Shown here one piece after another: positions 31,823 through 41,335 of a DNA stretch of 64,000 bases (position 1 is the first letter of the stretch; each line of letters opens with the position of its first letter). The notes beneath the pieces are model-generated. The model made no database searches. It saw only the letters and a program-made list of their open reading frames with translations, and was not told the origin of the DNA. This stretch comes from Bacillota bacterium (lineage in GTDB: Bacteria; Bacillota; Clostridia; Lachnospirales; Lachnospiraceae): positions 62,001 through 126,000 of the forward strand of contig JAFAFU010000014.1 of the NCBI GenBank assembly GCA_023423335.1, written 5' to 3'. A program made the position numbers and the translations under genes.

Positions 31823-32044
31823 ATGACATTAGGGAATGCTGGAATTGGAGGAAGCTATCGGGTTAACTCCATGGATTTGGACACCGTAACAATGAGAAGA
31901 CTCGGTGCTATGGGTTTGACAAAGGGTACCGGCATCAAGCTGCTAAACTGCAATCATGGGGGCTCCGTGATTATCATGGTCCGGGGCAGCAGGCTGGCCG
32001 TCGGTAAAAAAATTGCTGAATCAATTGAGATGGAGGAAGCATAG
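31823..32044 (+). CDS. feoA: FeoA, ferrous iron transport accessory protein
   Basis: The 73-residue protein is a small SH3-like FeoA. The core MRRLGAMGLTKGTGIKLLN and the C-terminal VRGSRLAVGKKIAESI match the family. FeoA supports FeoB in ferrous iron import at the inner face of the membrane. ATG 31823 has a weak GGAGAGG further upstream than usual. It is followed by feoB after 50 bases that hold a hairpin cassette. Confidence 0.9.
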   Translation: MTLGNAGIGGSYRVNSMDLDTVTMRRLGAMGLTKGTGIKLLNCNHGGSVIIMVRGSRLAVGKKIAESIEMEEA

Positions 32045-32045
32045 T

Positions 32046-32078
32046 GTAAAGAAAAACATCTTTACAAAGCATAGCGGC
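32046..32078 (+). promoter_or_regulatory. Hairpin cassette between feoA and feoB
   Basis: GTAAAG/CTTTAC stem (32046-32065), then GCATAGCGGCATC and ATGGAGG (32072-32078). It looks like a shortened copy of the hairpin-ATGGAGG family. Confidence 0.55.
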
Positions 32079-32094
32079 ATCATGGAGGTTATAT

Positions 32095-34149
32095 ATGAAG
32101 AAAGAGATTCAAGTTGGCTTTGTCGGTAACCCGAACTGCGGTAAAACAACCTTATTCAATGCTTATACGGGGGCCAATCTAAAGGTGGCTAACTGGCCGG
32201 GAGTAACGGTTGAGAAAAAAGAAGGAGCCTTTAAATATCATGACACCAAATTCAAGCTTGTGGATTTACCCGGAATTTACAGCCTTACCTCCTATACGAT
32301 GGAAGAGAGGCTTACCAGGGAATACATCCTGGATTCCGACGTCGATGTGATTGTTAATATAGTGGATGCCTCAAGTCTGGAACGTAACCTGTATCTGACC
32401 CTGCAGCTGATTGAGCTTGGAAAACCGGTTATTCTTGCCCTGAATATGATGGATATCGTTGAGGAACGGGGGATGGAGATTGATCTCCACCGCCTTCCGG
32501 AGATGCTGGGTATTCCGGTCATTCCGGTATCAGCCAGGAAGAAAACAGGACTGGATATCCTTATGCATACGGCAGCTCATCATAAGGACAGATATCTGGA
32601 TACTAATATAGAACACCATCACGGCAGTATTAAGAAGGCAGGGACCAGGCATAGGCACGAGCATCATAAGGAGTTCCCTGTCGTATACAAGGATGAGATG
32701 GAAGATAAAATTGATGAAGTCATGGAACTTTTAAGGAAGCGGTATGGAAAGCTCGGTAATCTGCGCTGGCACGCGATTAAAATTCTGGAGGGGGATAAAA
32801 CCGTCATGGGGCGGTATCCCTTAGAGCTGAAGGACATTCTGGACCGCAGCTATGAGGAAGATATTATAAGCCAGAAATATGATTTTATTGAAGAAATTGT
32901 GGAAGAGGTATTGGTCAATAAAAGCACAAAGGCGGCGTCCACAGACCGGACGGACAGAATTCTGACCCACCCCGTATTGGGTCTGCCGATTTTTCTTGGG
33001 ATTATGGCACTGGTATTCCTGCTTACCTTCCAGGTAGGAGACTTTGTTAAGGGATATTTTGAGACCTGCCTGGACGCTTTCTCAGGGACGGTACTTCATC
33101 TGTTGGAAGGAGCAGGAACAAGTGAAGTCCTTACCTCTCTCATTGTGGATGGCATTATTGCAGGCGTAGGCGGAATTCTTACCTTCCTGCCGAACATCTT
33201 TATTTTATTTCTGGCGCTGGCGTTTCTGGAGGACAGCGGCTATATGTCCCGAGTGGCCTATGTTATGGATGGAATTATGGGTAAGCTCGGACTCTCCGGA
33301 AGGGCATTCATCCCTATGCTGCTGGGCTTCGGATGTACCGTACCGGCGATTATGGCCTCCAGATCCCTGGAAAATATGCAGGACAGAAGAAAAACCATTC
33401 TTGTTACCCCCTTTATGTCCTGCAGCGCAAGGCTGCCTATCTACGTCTTGTTTTCCGAGTTATTCTTCGGAAGGTATGCGATGCTGGCTGCCTATTCGAT
33501 GTACCTGATCGGCATTGCGGTGGCGATTATTGTGGCATTTGTGATGCATAAGAATACGGAGCTAAAATCAGTCAATACCCTGTTAATCGAGCTGCCGGAA
33601 TATAAGGCTCCGAATGCAAGGACGATTCTGATCTATGTCTGGGAAAAGGTGAAGGAATACCTGACGAAAGCGGGCACGACGATATTTGCGGCTTCCGTAA
33701 TCATCTGGTTTATTCTGAACTTCGGTCCGGGCGGTATGGTAGCGGATATGTCGGAAAGCTTTGGCGCTGTCATCGGAAAAAGACTTTCCCCTATTCTGGC
33801 GCCGGCCGGCCTTGGAATGTGGCAGATTGCAGTTGCCCTTATCTCAGGCGTCGCTGCCAAAGAAGTAGTGGTTTCAAGCTTTAGTGTGCTCTTCGGTGTC
33901 TCGAATATTACTTCACCGGAGGGGATGGCAAATCTGTCCGAGGTATTATCCGGCATCGGCTTTGGAGCACTCAATGCATATTCCCTCATGGTGTTCAGTC
34001 TTCTGTACATACCCTGCGCGGCTACGATCGGTGTTATCCAGAGGGAAATGAGATCCGCCAAATGGACGATTTTCACCATTCTGTTCCAGTTGTTCGTAGC
34101 TATGCTGATTTCTACGCTGGTGTACCAGATCGGAAGCCTGTTTATGTAA
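32095..34149 (+). CDS. feoB: Ferrous iron transporter FeoB
   Basis: The 684-residue protein has an N-terminal GTPase with G1 GNPNCGKTT (11-19), DLPG near 58 and NMMD near 120. A histidine-rich linker (about 176-201, with HHH and HRHEHH) comes next, then the membrane core with two Gate motifs (GFGCTVPAIMASR and the later CAATIGVIQRE region). It imports Fe(II). ATG 32095 follows GGAGG. The histidine-rich linker may bind metal; that is inference. It is under Fur-box control with feoA. Confidence 0.96.
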   Translation: MKKEIQVGFVGNPNCGKTTLFNAYTGANLKVANWPGVTVEKKEGAFKYHDTKFKLVDLPGIYSLTSYTMEERLTREYILDSDVDVIVNIVDASSLERNLYLTLQLIELGKPVILALNMMDIVEERGMEIDLHRLPEMLGIPVIPVSARKKTGLDILMHTAAHHKDRYLDTNIEHHHGSIKKAGTRHRHEHHKEFPVVYKDEMEDKIDEVMELLRKRYGKLGNLRWHAIKILEGDKTVMGRYPLELKDILDRSYEEDIISQKYDFIEEIVEEVLVNKSTKAASTDRTDRILTHPVLGLPIFLGIMALVFLLTFQVGDFVKGYFETCLDAFSGTVLHLLEGAGTSEVLTSLIVDGIIAGVGGILTFLPNIFILFLALAFLEDSGYMSRVAYVMDGIMGKLGLSGRAFIPMLLGFGCTVPAIMASRSLENMQDRRKTILVTPFMSCSARLPIYVLFSELFFGRYAMLAAYSMYLIGIAVAIIVAFVMHKNTELKSVNTLLIELPEYKAPNARTILIYVWEKVKEYLTKAGTTIFAASVIIWFILNFGPGGMVADMSESFGAVIGKRLSPILAPAGLGMWQIAVALISGVAAKEVVVSSFSVLFGVSNITSPEGMANLSEVLSGIGFGALNAYSLMVFSLLYIPCAATIGVIQREMRSAKWTIFTILFQLFVAMLISTLVYQIGSLFM

Positions 34150-34184
34150 TACATAATTTAATACCTGAATCAATGATACAAGTC

Positions 34185-34234
34185 AAAAGTTTTACAGAAG
34201 GTCTCTATTGGGCGGCTCTGTGGAACTTTTTTTC
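34185..34234 (+). terminator. Terminator after feoB
   Basis: AAAAGTTTTACAGA (34185-34198) pairs, with a small internal mismatch, with TCTGTGGAACTTTT (34217-34230) and is followed by TTTC. Confidence 0.85.
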
Positions 34235-34400
34235 TTAATTCATCAAAATAAAAAAGGAAATGGGAAGACCTTGTAGAATATTAGTAGTATAGGTGTAAAT
34301 TCGTCTTATGAATATTTAGAGAAATAATCAGGCATATTAATTACCTTCAACCTGGACGTTGTGCTGATGGACGCCCAAATCCGTGAGTATCGGCAGAGAG

Positions 34401-34521
34401 GGAGGTTAGGTTGAAAAGAAGTACATTTTTTAAAAAGCGAATTAAGTAATTCGCTTTGCAAAACAGCACCTGCGTGCTTTTCGCAAAGTATTTGTGCCGC
34501 CTGTAGGGCGGCAGATGGGAG
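34401..34521 (+). repeat. dgt leader cassette
   Basis: It starts with GGAGGTTAGGTTGAAAAG, matching 41902-41931 at 27 of 30 bases. Next come AAAGCGAATTA/TAATTCGCTTT (34434-34457), a GCACC...GTGCTTTTCGC stretch, and TGCCGCC-TGTA-GGGCGGCA with ATGGGAG (34495-34521) just before dgt. A 12-residue frame MKRSTFFKKRIK starts at TTG 34411, 5 bases after GGAGG. Confidence 0.7.
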
Positions 34522-34526
34522 TTGTT

Positions 34527-35549
34527 ATGGATCACGAGATGAATATCAGACAGAAGCTGGAACTCAGGGAACACGAGATCTTAAGCCCCTATGCTGCGTT
34601 TTCCGACTGCTCCAGAGGAAGGGATACCGAAGAGGATCCCTGCGATATCCGGCCGGTTTATCAGAGAGACCGGGACAGAATTATTCATTCCAAGGCCTTT
34701 CGCAGGCTTAAGGATAAGACTCAGGTGTTTTTGGCTCCTGAGGGGGACCATTACCGGACCAGGCTGACCCATACATTGGAGGTTTCCCAGATTGCGCGAA
34801 CGATAGCGAAGGCGCTTAGATTAAATGAAGATCTGACCGAAGCGATTGCTTTGGGCCATGACCTTGGACATACTCCCTTCGGTCATGCGGGAGAGAGGGC
34901 CTTGAACCGGATATGTCCGGACGGTTTTGAACACCACCTGCAGAGTATCCGGGTTGTGGAGCATTTAGAAAAGCGCGGGAGGGGACTGAACCTTACCTGG
35001 GAGGTCCGGGACGGGATCAGAAATCATCAGACCGCAGGAAAGCCTTCAACCCTGGAAGGGAAGATTGTCAGGCTTAGCGATAAGATTGCTTATATTAATC
35101 ATGATATCGATGATGCGATCCGCGGGCAGATTATATCGGAAGAGGATATCCCGAAGGAATATACGGATGTTCTCGGACACAGCCTTGAGGAACGCCTGAA
35201 TACCATAATCCATGATATTGTTTCTAACAGTGAGGATATGAATGATATTATTATGTCTCTGGAGATTGAACAAAGCATGAAGAAGCTCCGGACTTTCATG
35301 TTTGAGAGCGTTTACCTGAACAAGAGGGCGAAAAGCCAGGAGGAACAGGCAGAGCGGTTATTGGAGCAATTATTTAAATATTATATAGAACACTTGGAGC
35401 AGTTGCCGGAGGAGTTCAATATCCGAAGAGAACAGACGAAGGAGCCCCCTTATCAGGTGGTCTGTGATTATATTGCAGGGATGACGGACCGTTACGCAGT
35501 GACAAAATTTAAGGAACTGATGATTCCATCCGCCTGGAGTGTATATTAA
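34527..35549 (+). CDS. dgt: dGTP triphosphohydrolase family HD protein
   Basis: The 340-residue HD-domain phosphohydrolase has the metal ligands in RLTHTLEVSQIAR, HDLGHTPFGHAGE (near 111-123) and the late DKIAYINHDIDD. Dgt-type enzymes split dNTPs into nucleoside and tripolyphosphate. ATG 34527 follows GGGAG; the frame from 34494 would translate the hairpin. It lies upstream of dnaG and rpoD, a common Clostridia order. Confidence 0.92.
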   Translation: MDHEMNIRQKLELREHEILSPYAAFSDCSRGRDTEEDPCDIRPVYQRDRDRIIHSKAFRRLKDKTQVFLAPEGDHYRTRLTHTLEVSQIARTIAKALRLNEDLTEAIALGHDLGHTPFGHAGERALNRICPDGFEHHLQSIRVVEHLEKRGRGLNLTWEVRDGIRNHQTAGKPSTLEGKIVRLSDKIAYINHDIDDAIRGQIISEEDIPKEYTDVLGHSLEERLNTIIHDIVSNSEDMNDIIMSLEIEQSMKKLRTFMFESVYLNKRAKSQEEQAERLLEQLFKYYIEHLEQLPEEFNIRREQTKEPPYQVVCDYIAGMTDRYAVTKFKELMIPSAWSVY

Positions 35550-35602
35550 AATACGGTCAGTCAGACAGTGCGCCGCAAATAAATCGGTGGGAGGAGTGCA
35601 GA

Positions 35603-37393
35603 TTGTTTTATCCGGATGAACTGGTAGAAGAGATCAGGAGCAGAAGTGACATTGTAAATATTATCGGCTCCTACATAAGATTGCAGAAAAAGGGAAGCAA
35701 CCATATGGGGCTTTGTCCGTTCCATAATGAAAAAACACCGTCCTTCTCCGTAAGCTCTTCCAAGCAGATGTATCATTGCTTCGGATGTGGTGTGGGCGGC
35801 AATGTGTTCACCTTCATAATGGAATATGAGAATTACACCTTTTTGGAAGCATTACGCTTCCTGGCAGAGAAGGCGGGAATTCAGCTTCCGGAACAGGAGT
35901 ATTCCGAGGAAGCAAAGAAACAGGCGGATTTAAAAGGCCGGCTGCTGGAGGTCAATAAGGAGGCGGCCAAGTATTTCTATTTCCAGCTGAAATCCTCCCG
36001 CGGGCAAGCAGCCCATGAGTATCTGATCAACCGCGGATTGACGGAAGAGACCATCAAGCAGTTTGGGCTGGGTTATGCGAATAAGTACAGTGATGATTTA
36101 TATAAGTACCTGAAAGGGCTGGAATATGAGGATGAATTCTTAAAACAGTCCGGTCTGGTATCCATCGATGAGAAGAGGGGAGGCCATGATAAGTTCTGGG
36201 ATCGGGTCATGTTTCCGATCATGGATGCAAATCATCGGGTGATCGGCTTTGGCGGCCGTATTATGGGAAACGCAGGGAATGAAGTGCCGAAATACTTAAA
36301 TTCCCCGGAGACAAGAATCTTTGATAAGAGCAGGAATCTTTACGGCCTTAATTTTGCCCGGACCTCCAGAGCAGCCAATTATCTGATCTGTGAGGGGTAT
36401 ATGGACGTCATTGCGCTGCACCAGGCAGGCTTTACGAATGCGGTAGCTTCCCTGGGCACGGCATTTACCGTATTCCATGCCAACCTTCTAAAGCGGTACA
36501 CGAATGAGGTGCTTCTTACCTTTGACAGTGATGAAGCCGGAACCCAGGCGGCACTGCGGGCTATACCGATATTAAAGGAAGCGGGCCTGGCCGTGAAGGT
36601 GGTCAATATGAGGCCCTATAAGGATCCGGATGAATTCATCAAGGCACTGGGAGCAGAGGAGTACCGGAAACGGATGGCGGAAGCAAAGAACGGCTTTTAT
36701 TTTGAGATAGAAGTTCTGCAGAAAAATTATGATCTGAATGATCCTGAACAGAAGACAAGGTTCTTTCATGAGACAGCAAAAAAGCTTCTTGGATTTTCGG
36801 AGGAGCTGGAGCGCAATATCTATATCGATGCCGTGGCCAGGACCTATCAGGTTGATGTAGAGCTGCTTCGACGCCTGGTGAACAGGTTCGGCTCCCAGAT
36901 AGTAGTTGGTGCGAATGATTCAAAGGAAGTCCGCAGTGCGGCGGGGAAGCACCGGAAGGGACCGGAGGATGGCATATCCAAATCCCAGAAGCTGATGCTG
37001 ACCTGGCTAACCTCGGACAACTCCCTTTTTGAAAAGGTGAAGGGATTGCTGGGACCGGAGGATTTTACTGAGGGAATCTATTCCGAGGTAGCCCGTCTGG
37101 TTTTTCAGGAATATGAGACAGAGAGAAAGGTGCTGCCGGCAAAGATTATCAACTGCTTTCAGAGCAAGGAGGAGCAGTCGGAGGCTGCCGCTTTGTTTAC
37201 GGCAGGGATCCAGGGTGATATGAATGAGGGAGATCTTCGGAAGGCTCTGATTGATACGATGCTACGGCTTAAGGAAAACAGTCTGGACAAGCAGAGCATT
37301 ATGGCGATTGAAGTAAATGACACCGCCCTGTTGCAGAAGATTATTATGCAGAAAGCGGAGCTTAAGAAAAATATTTTAAATCGGATGACATAG
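35603..37393 (+). CDS. dnaG: DNA primase DnaG
   Basis: The 596-residue primase makes RNA primers for replication. The CHC2 zinc finger is visible with C38, H41, C59 and C62. The catalytic TOPRIM core follows (LICEGYMDVIALHQAG near 255-270 and TFDSDEAGTQAA near 305), then the C-terminal DnaB-interacting region. The start is TTG 35603, 8 bases after GGGAGGAG. The dgt-dnaG-rpoD order matches the macromolecular synthesis operon of Firmicutes. Confidence 0.97.
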   Translation: MFYPDELVEEIRSRSDIVNIIGSYIRLQKKGSNHMGLCPFHNEKTPSFSVSSSKQMYHCFGCGVGGNVFTFIMEYENYTFLEALRFLAEKAGIQLPEQEYSEEAKKQADLKGRLLEVNKEAAKYFYFQLKSSRGQAAHEYLINRGLTEETIKQFGLGYANKYSDDLYKYLKGLEYEDEFLKQSGLVSIDEKRGGHDKFWDRVMFPIMDANHRVIGFGGRIMGNAGNEVPKYLNSPETRIFDKSRNLYGLNFARTSRAANYLICEGYMDVIALHQAGFTNAVASLGTAFTVFHANLLKRYTNEVLLTFDSDEAGTQAALRAIPILKEAGLAVKVVNMRPYKDPDEFIKALGAEEYRKRMAEAKNGFYFEIEVLQKNYDLNDPEQKTRFFHETAKKLLGFSEELERNIYIDAVARTYQVDVELLRRLVNRFGSQIVVGANDSKEVRSAAGKHRKGPEDGISKSQKLMLTWLTSDNSLFEKVKGLLGPEDFTEGIYSEVARLVFQEYETERKVLPAKIINCFQSKEEQSEAAALFTAGIQGDMNEGDLRKALIDTMLRLKENSLDKQSIMAIEVNDTALLQKIIMQKAELKKNILNRMT

Positions 37394-37482
37394 AGCGGCG
37401 GGTGTGCCCGGATAGCAGGAATTGCATATTTCATCAAATGATGGTTAGAATATAAAAAGAGTTTAAGAAGGAAGGATTATCT

Positions 37483-38577
37483 ATGGACGAAAATATTGCA
37501 AAATTTACGGAAAGGCTGAAGGAATTGCTGGTCTTTGCGGAGAAGAAAAAGAATGTCTTGGAATTTCAGGAGGTCAATGATTTCTTCGCTGATATGGAGC
37601 TTGATCCGCAGCGGATCGAGAAGATATATGACTATCTGGACAAGCATAACGTGGATGTCTTAAGAATCTCGGAAGAGGATGAAGAGGATATCATTCTGGA
37701 TGAGGATGAAGAACTGGAGCCCATAGATTTAACCATTCCTGAAGGTATAAATATCGAAGATCCGGTTCGTATGTATCTGAAGGAGATCGGTAAGGTACCG
37801 CTTCTGAATGCCGACGAGGAGATTGAGCTGGCCAGAAGGATGGAGGACGGAGATGATTATGCGAAGAAGAGGCTGGCAGAGGCTAACCTCCGTCTGGTTG
37901 TCAGTATTGCAAAGCGTTATGTCGGCAGAGGGATGTTATTCCTGGATCTGATCCAGGAGGGAAACCTTGGCCTGATCAAGGCAGTGGAGAAGTTCGATTA
38001 CCGTAAGGGATATAAATTCAGTACTTATGCTACCTGGTGGATCAGGCAGGCAATTACGAGAGCCATCGCCGACCAGGCAAGGACAATCCGTATTCCTGTT
38101 CATATGGTGGAAACCATAAATAAATTAACCCGTGTTCAGAGACAGCTCCTGCAAGAACTGGGCAGGGAGCCTTCCCCGGAGGAAATCTCCGAGGTTATGA
38201 ATATGCCGGTAGACCGTGTCCGTGAGATTCAGAAGATCTCCCAGGAGCCGGTATCCTTAGAGACTCCGATCGGGGAAGAAGAGGACAGCCATCTGGGAGA
38301 CTTTATCCAGGATGATAATGTTCCGGTACCTGCGGATGCGGCAGCATTTACTTTGCTCAAGGAACAGCTGGTAGAGGTGCTTGGAACCCTGACGGAAAGG
38401 GAGCAGAAGGTTTTGCGCCTGCGTTTCGGTCTTGATGATGGACGAGCCCGCACCCTGGAGGAGGTGGGTAAGGAATTCAATGTAACGAGAGAGCGTATTC
38501 GTCAGATCGAAGCAAAAGCGCTCAGAAAGCTCAGACATCCGAGCCGCAGCAGAAAGTTAAAGGATTATCTGGAGTAG
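37483..38577 (+). CDS. rpoD: Primary sigma factor RpoD (SigA)
   Basis: The 364-residue protein is the housekeeping sigma factor. It has a reduced region 1, then the invariant region 2 block (LDLIQEGNLGLIKAVEKFDY; TYATWWIRQAITRAI), region 3, and region 4 with TEREQKVLRLRFGL and TRERIRQIEAKALRKLRHP. It should recognise the TTGACA-17-TATAAT promoters seen across this window. ATG 37483 follows GAAGGAAGG. Confidence 0.98.
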   Translation: MDENIAKFTERLKELLVFAEKKKNVLEFQEVNDFFADMELDPQRIEKIYDYLDKHNVDVLRISEEDEEDIILDEDEELEPIDLTIPEGINIEDPVRMYLKEIGKVPLLNADEEIELARRMEDGDDYAKKRLAEANLRLVVSIAKRYVGRGMLFLDLIQEGNLGLIKAVEKFDYRKGYKFSTYATWWIRQAITRAIADQARTIRIPVHMVETINKLTRVQRQLLQELGREPSPEEISEVMNMPVDRVREIQKISQEPVSLETPIGEEEDSHLGDFIQDDNVPVPADAAAFTLLKEQLVEVLGTLTEREQKVLRLRFGLDDGRARTLEEVGKEFNVTRERIRQIEAKALRKLRHPSRSRKLKDYLE

Positions 38578-38599
38578 GAGGGATACCTCCTCACTGATT

Positions 38600-38625
38600 C
38601 TATATACAAGGGCTGTTGTATATAG
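38600..38625 (+). terminator. Palindromic hairpin after rpoD
   Basis: CTATATACAA and TTGTATATAG form a perfect 10-bp stem around GGGCTG, 22 bases after the rpoD stop. No T-tract. Confidence 0.55.
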
Positions 38626-38639
38626 GACGTTCGGATATT

Positions 38640-38701
38640 AGAGGCATCTTATACTTCCTTCACACATAGCGTGTATCTACCAGGAAGCGTAGGGTGCCTC
38701 T
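38640..38701 (+). terminator. Large hairpin terminator, repeat family member
   Basis: AGAGGCATCTTATACTTCC pairs with GGAAGCGTAGGGTGCCTCT over an imperfect 18-bp stem. The minus strand of 61145-61220 carries a related hairpin with the shared AGAGGC..CTTATACTTC start, so this is a dispersed element. Confidence 0.7.
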
Positions 38702-38847
38702 TACTGTGCTATTCGTATGAGGCGGCGGCTCCTTGATTAACACTTGGCAAATAATATATAGATATGGTAACATTATGGTAAGTGTATTGACGGTATAGAT
38801 ATAACTGGTCTTAAGCTTAGTAAATAATGACGATTTGGAGAGGTATC

Positions 38848-39558
38848 ATGCAGCTATCAAAACGATTACAGGCAATAGCAGATTTTGTGACACCGGGAAA
38901 CCGAGTTGCGGATGTCGGTTGCGACCATGCTTATATTTCAATTCATCTGGTTAAGGAGGCGCGGTCTCCCCATATCATAGCCATGGATATTAACCAGGGA
39001 CCGCTTGACCGTGCCAGGAATAACATTGAGAGATACGGATATACCGGTCGGATTGATCTGCGAAGATCCAACGGTCTGCAGAAGTTAATTCCGGGAGAAG
39101 CGGATACCGTTCTGATTGCCGGGATGGGAGGAGCACTGACCAGGCAGATCCTTACCGATCGTCTGGAGGTGCTGGCCGGTGTGCGGGAGTTGATTCTGCA
39201 GCCCCAATCGGAAATCAACCTGGTCAGGGAAGCCTTGGGAGAATTGGGATTTCTGATTACGGAGGAGAATATGCTGAAAGAGGACGGGAAATATTATGTC
39301 TGTATGAAGGCGGCCGCAAAAGGTCTGGTGTCAGGGCAAAGTTCCTATGAGCTGAACAGGGAGGAGCATTATTATTACGGCAGACTTCTGCTGGAACATA
39401 AAAACCCTGTACTTTATGAATACCTCCTTCAGGAGAAACAGCAATGTGAGAATATTTACAGTACTTTAATTGCATTTCCTACGGCACAGTCCATACTTCG
39501 CCAGAGGGAGATCTGTGCCGAACTTAAATTGATTGAGCAGGCATTTGAATATTATTAA
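38848..39558 (+). CDS. trmK: tRNA (adenine(22)-N1)-methyltransferase TrmK
   Basis: The 236-residue SAM-dependent methyltransferase has the motif I variant VADVGCDHAYISIHLV (about 19-34), then AMDINQGPLDRARNNI and the catalytic region VLIAGMGGALTRQIL followed by LILQPQSE, as in TrmK. It modifies A22 in tRNA. ATG 38848 follows GGAGAGG by 6 bases. It commonly follows rpoD in Firmicutes. Confidence 0.92.
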   Translation: MQLSKRLQAIADFVTPGNRVADVGCDHAYISIHLVKEARSPHIIAMDINQGPLDRARNNIERYGYTGRIDLRRSNGLQKLIPGEADTVLIAGMGGALTRQILTDRLEVLAGVRELILQPQSEINLVREALGELGFLITEENMLKEDGKYYVCMKAAAKGLVSGQSSYELNREEHYYYGRLLLEHKNPVLYEYLLQEKQQCENIYSTLIAFPTAQSILRQREICAELKLIEQAFEYY

Positions 39559-39589
39559 GACACAAAGAAAACAGGTTTACAAATTTTTA

Positions 39590-39616
39590 TGCCGCTGCCG
39601 GGCGGCGGAATGGAGA
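39590..39616 (+). promoter_or_regulatory. Hairpin-ATGGAG module before 39622
   Basis: TGCCGC-TGCCGG-GCGGCG then GAATGGAGATATCT. It is another member of the start-site hairpin family. Confidence 0.6.
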
Positions 39617-39621
39617 TATCT

Positions 39622-41286
39622 ATGAATCAGGTTGTCAAGGTAGAAATCAATGGAGTGGTAAGGGAATATCCTCAAAACATCAGCTTAGGGGAGATTGCCA
39701 AGACATACAGGAAGGATTTTACCGCCGATATCATTCTGGCATTCGTGAATAATAAGCTGAGAGAATTATTTAAACCCATCACGGCCGATTGCAAGGTCTG
39801 TTTTGTCACAACGAAGGAGGATGCCGGACACAAGACCTATATGCGTGGTATGATCTTGATCATGCTGAAGGCATTTTATGCGGAGTTTGGTGCCGAGAAT
39901 GTGAATAAGGTTTCGGTGGAATATTCCATTGGTGACGGGCTTTACTGTGATTATGACGGAAAGGTGCCGATTACGGAGGAAAAACTGGAAGCTGTCAGGA
40001 AGCGGATGAGAGATATCATAGCAAGGGATATACCATTTATGAAGAGAAGCATCGGAACAGACGATGCGATTGATTTGTTCCGGAAGTACCGGATGTATGA
40101 TAAGGAGAAGCTGTTCCGGTATCGTAGGGTATCCAAGGCCAATATCTATAATCTGGACGGGTTCGAGGATTATTACTACGGTTATATGCCGCCCAGCACC
40201 GGAATGCTGAAATATTTTGATCTGGCAGCCTATGATGAAGGCTTTGTTCTTATAATTCCGAACGAGAAATCACCGGCTGAAGTGGGTCGGTTTGTGCCCC
40301 ACAAAAAGCTTTTTTATACATTAAAGGAGTCGAACGCGTGGGCAAAGATGATGGAAATAGAGAATGTCGGAGCCCTGAATGATATCATTGCCAAAGGGAA
40401 ACTGAATGATCTTATACTGGTGCAGGAAGCTCTGCAGGAGATGAAGATCAGTAAGATTGCAGAGGCCATTAAGAGCGCCGGGGGTAAGAAGTTCATCATG
40501 ATTGCAGGCCCGTCCTCTTCGGGAAAGACTACTTTTTCCCACAGGCTTTCCATCCAGTTGCAGGCCCATGGACTTATACCCCATCCGATTGCTGTGGATA
40601 ATTACTTTGTAGATCGGGAAAAGACTCCGAGGGACGAGAAAGGGAATTTTAATTTTGAATGCCTGCAGTCCATCGATATAGAACAATTCAACAAGGATAT
40701 GACGGAGCTGATGAATGGCAATACGGTAGATCTCCCGATATTTAATTTCATATCGGGGAAAAGAGAATATAAGGGAAACTATCTGAAGCTGGGAACGGAT
40801 GATATTCTGGTCATTGAGGGGATCCACGGACTGAATGATGCGCTTTCCTATTCTCTGCCCAGAGAGAGTAAATATAAGATTTATATCAGCGCACTTACCC
40901 AGCTTAATATTGATGAACATAACCGGATACCTACAACCGACGGCAGACTGCTGCGGCGTATGGTAAGGGATGCCAGGACCAGAGGTGCCTCCGCGAAAAC
41001 TACGATTAATATGTGGCCGTCTGTTCGAAAGGGAGAAGAGGAGAATATTTTTCCGTTTCAGGAGGATGCGGATATCATGTTTAATTCCGCGCTGATTTAC
41101 GAACTGGCTGTACTGAAGCAGTATGCGGAACCTATATTATTCGGAATTGACAGGGATTGTGCAGAATTCGTAGAAGCGAAAAGATTACTCAAGTTTCTGG
41201 ATTATTTTATAGGAGCTCCCTCTGAGGCGGTTCCCAAGAATTCCATCCTGAAGGAATTTGTCGGCGGCAGCTGCTTTAAGGTGTAG
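39622..41286 (+). CDS. TGS-domain nucleoside (uridine-type) kinase
   Basis: The 554-residue fusion starts with a threonyl-tRNA-synthetase-like N-terminus (TGS ubiquitin-like domain ~1-65, then a SAD-like region to ~220) and ends with a uridine/phosphoribulokinase-type kinase: P-loop AGPSSSGKTTFSHRL near 295-310, AVDNYFVDREKTPRD and LVIEGIHGLN. It should phosphorylate a nucleoside in salvage. The synthetase-like part lacks the catalytic core, so it is not an aminoacyl-tRNA synthetase. ATG 39622 follows GGAGATAT. It runs towards rnpB on the opposite strand. Confidence 0.88.
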   Translation: MNQVVKVEINGVVREYPQNISLGEIAKTYRKDFTADIILAFVNNKLRELFKPITADCKVCFVTTKEDAGHKTYMRGMILIMLKAFYAEFGAENVNKVSVEYSIGDGLYCDYDGKVPITEEKLEAVRKRMRDIIARDIPFMKRSIGTDDAIDLFRKYRMYDKEKLFRYRRVSKANIYNLDGFEDYYYGYMPPSTGMLKYFDLAAYDEGFVLIIPNEKSPAEVGRFVPHKKLFYTLKESNAWAKMMEIENVGALNDIIAKGKLNDLILVQEALQEMKISKIAEAIKSAGGKKFIMIAGPSSSGKTTFSHRLSIQLQAHGLIPHPIAVDNYFVDREKTPRDEKGNFNFECLQSIDIEQFNKDMTELMNGNTVDLPIFNFISGKREYKGNYLKLGTDDILVIEGIHGLNDALSYSLPRESKYKIYISALTQLNIDEHNRIPTTDGRLLRRMVRDARTRGASAKTTINMWPSVRKGEEENIFPFQEDADIMFNSALIYELAVLKQYAEPILFGIDRDCAEFVEAKRLLKFLDYFIGAPSEAVPKNSILKEFVGGSCFKV

Positions 41287-41335
41287 GATACCCGCACCTG
41301 CATCTCAGATGGAATTTGTTTGATACAATGAGTAT

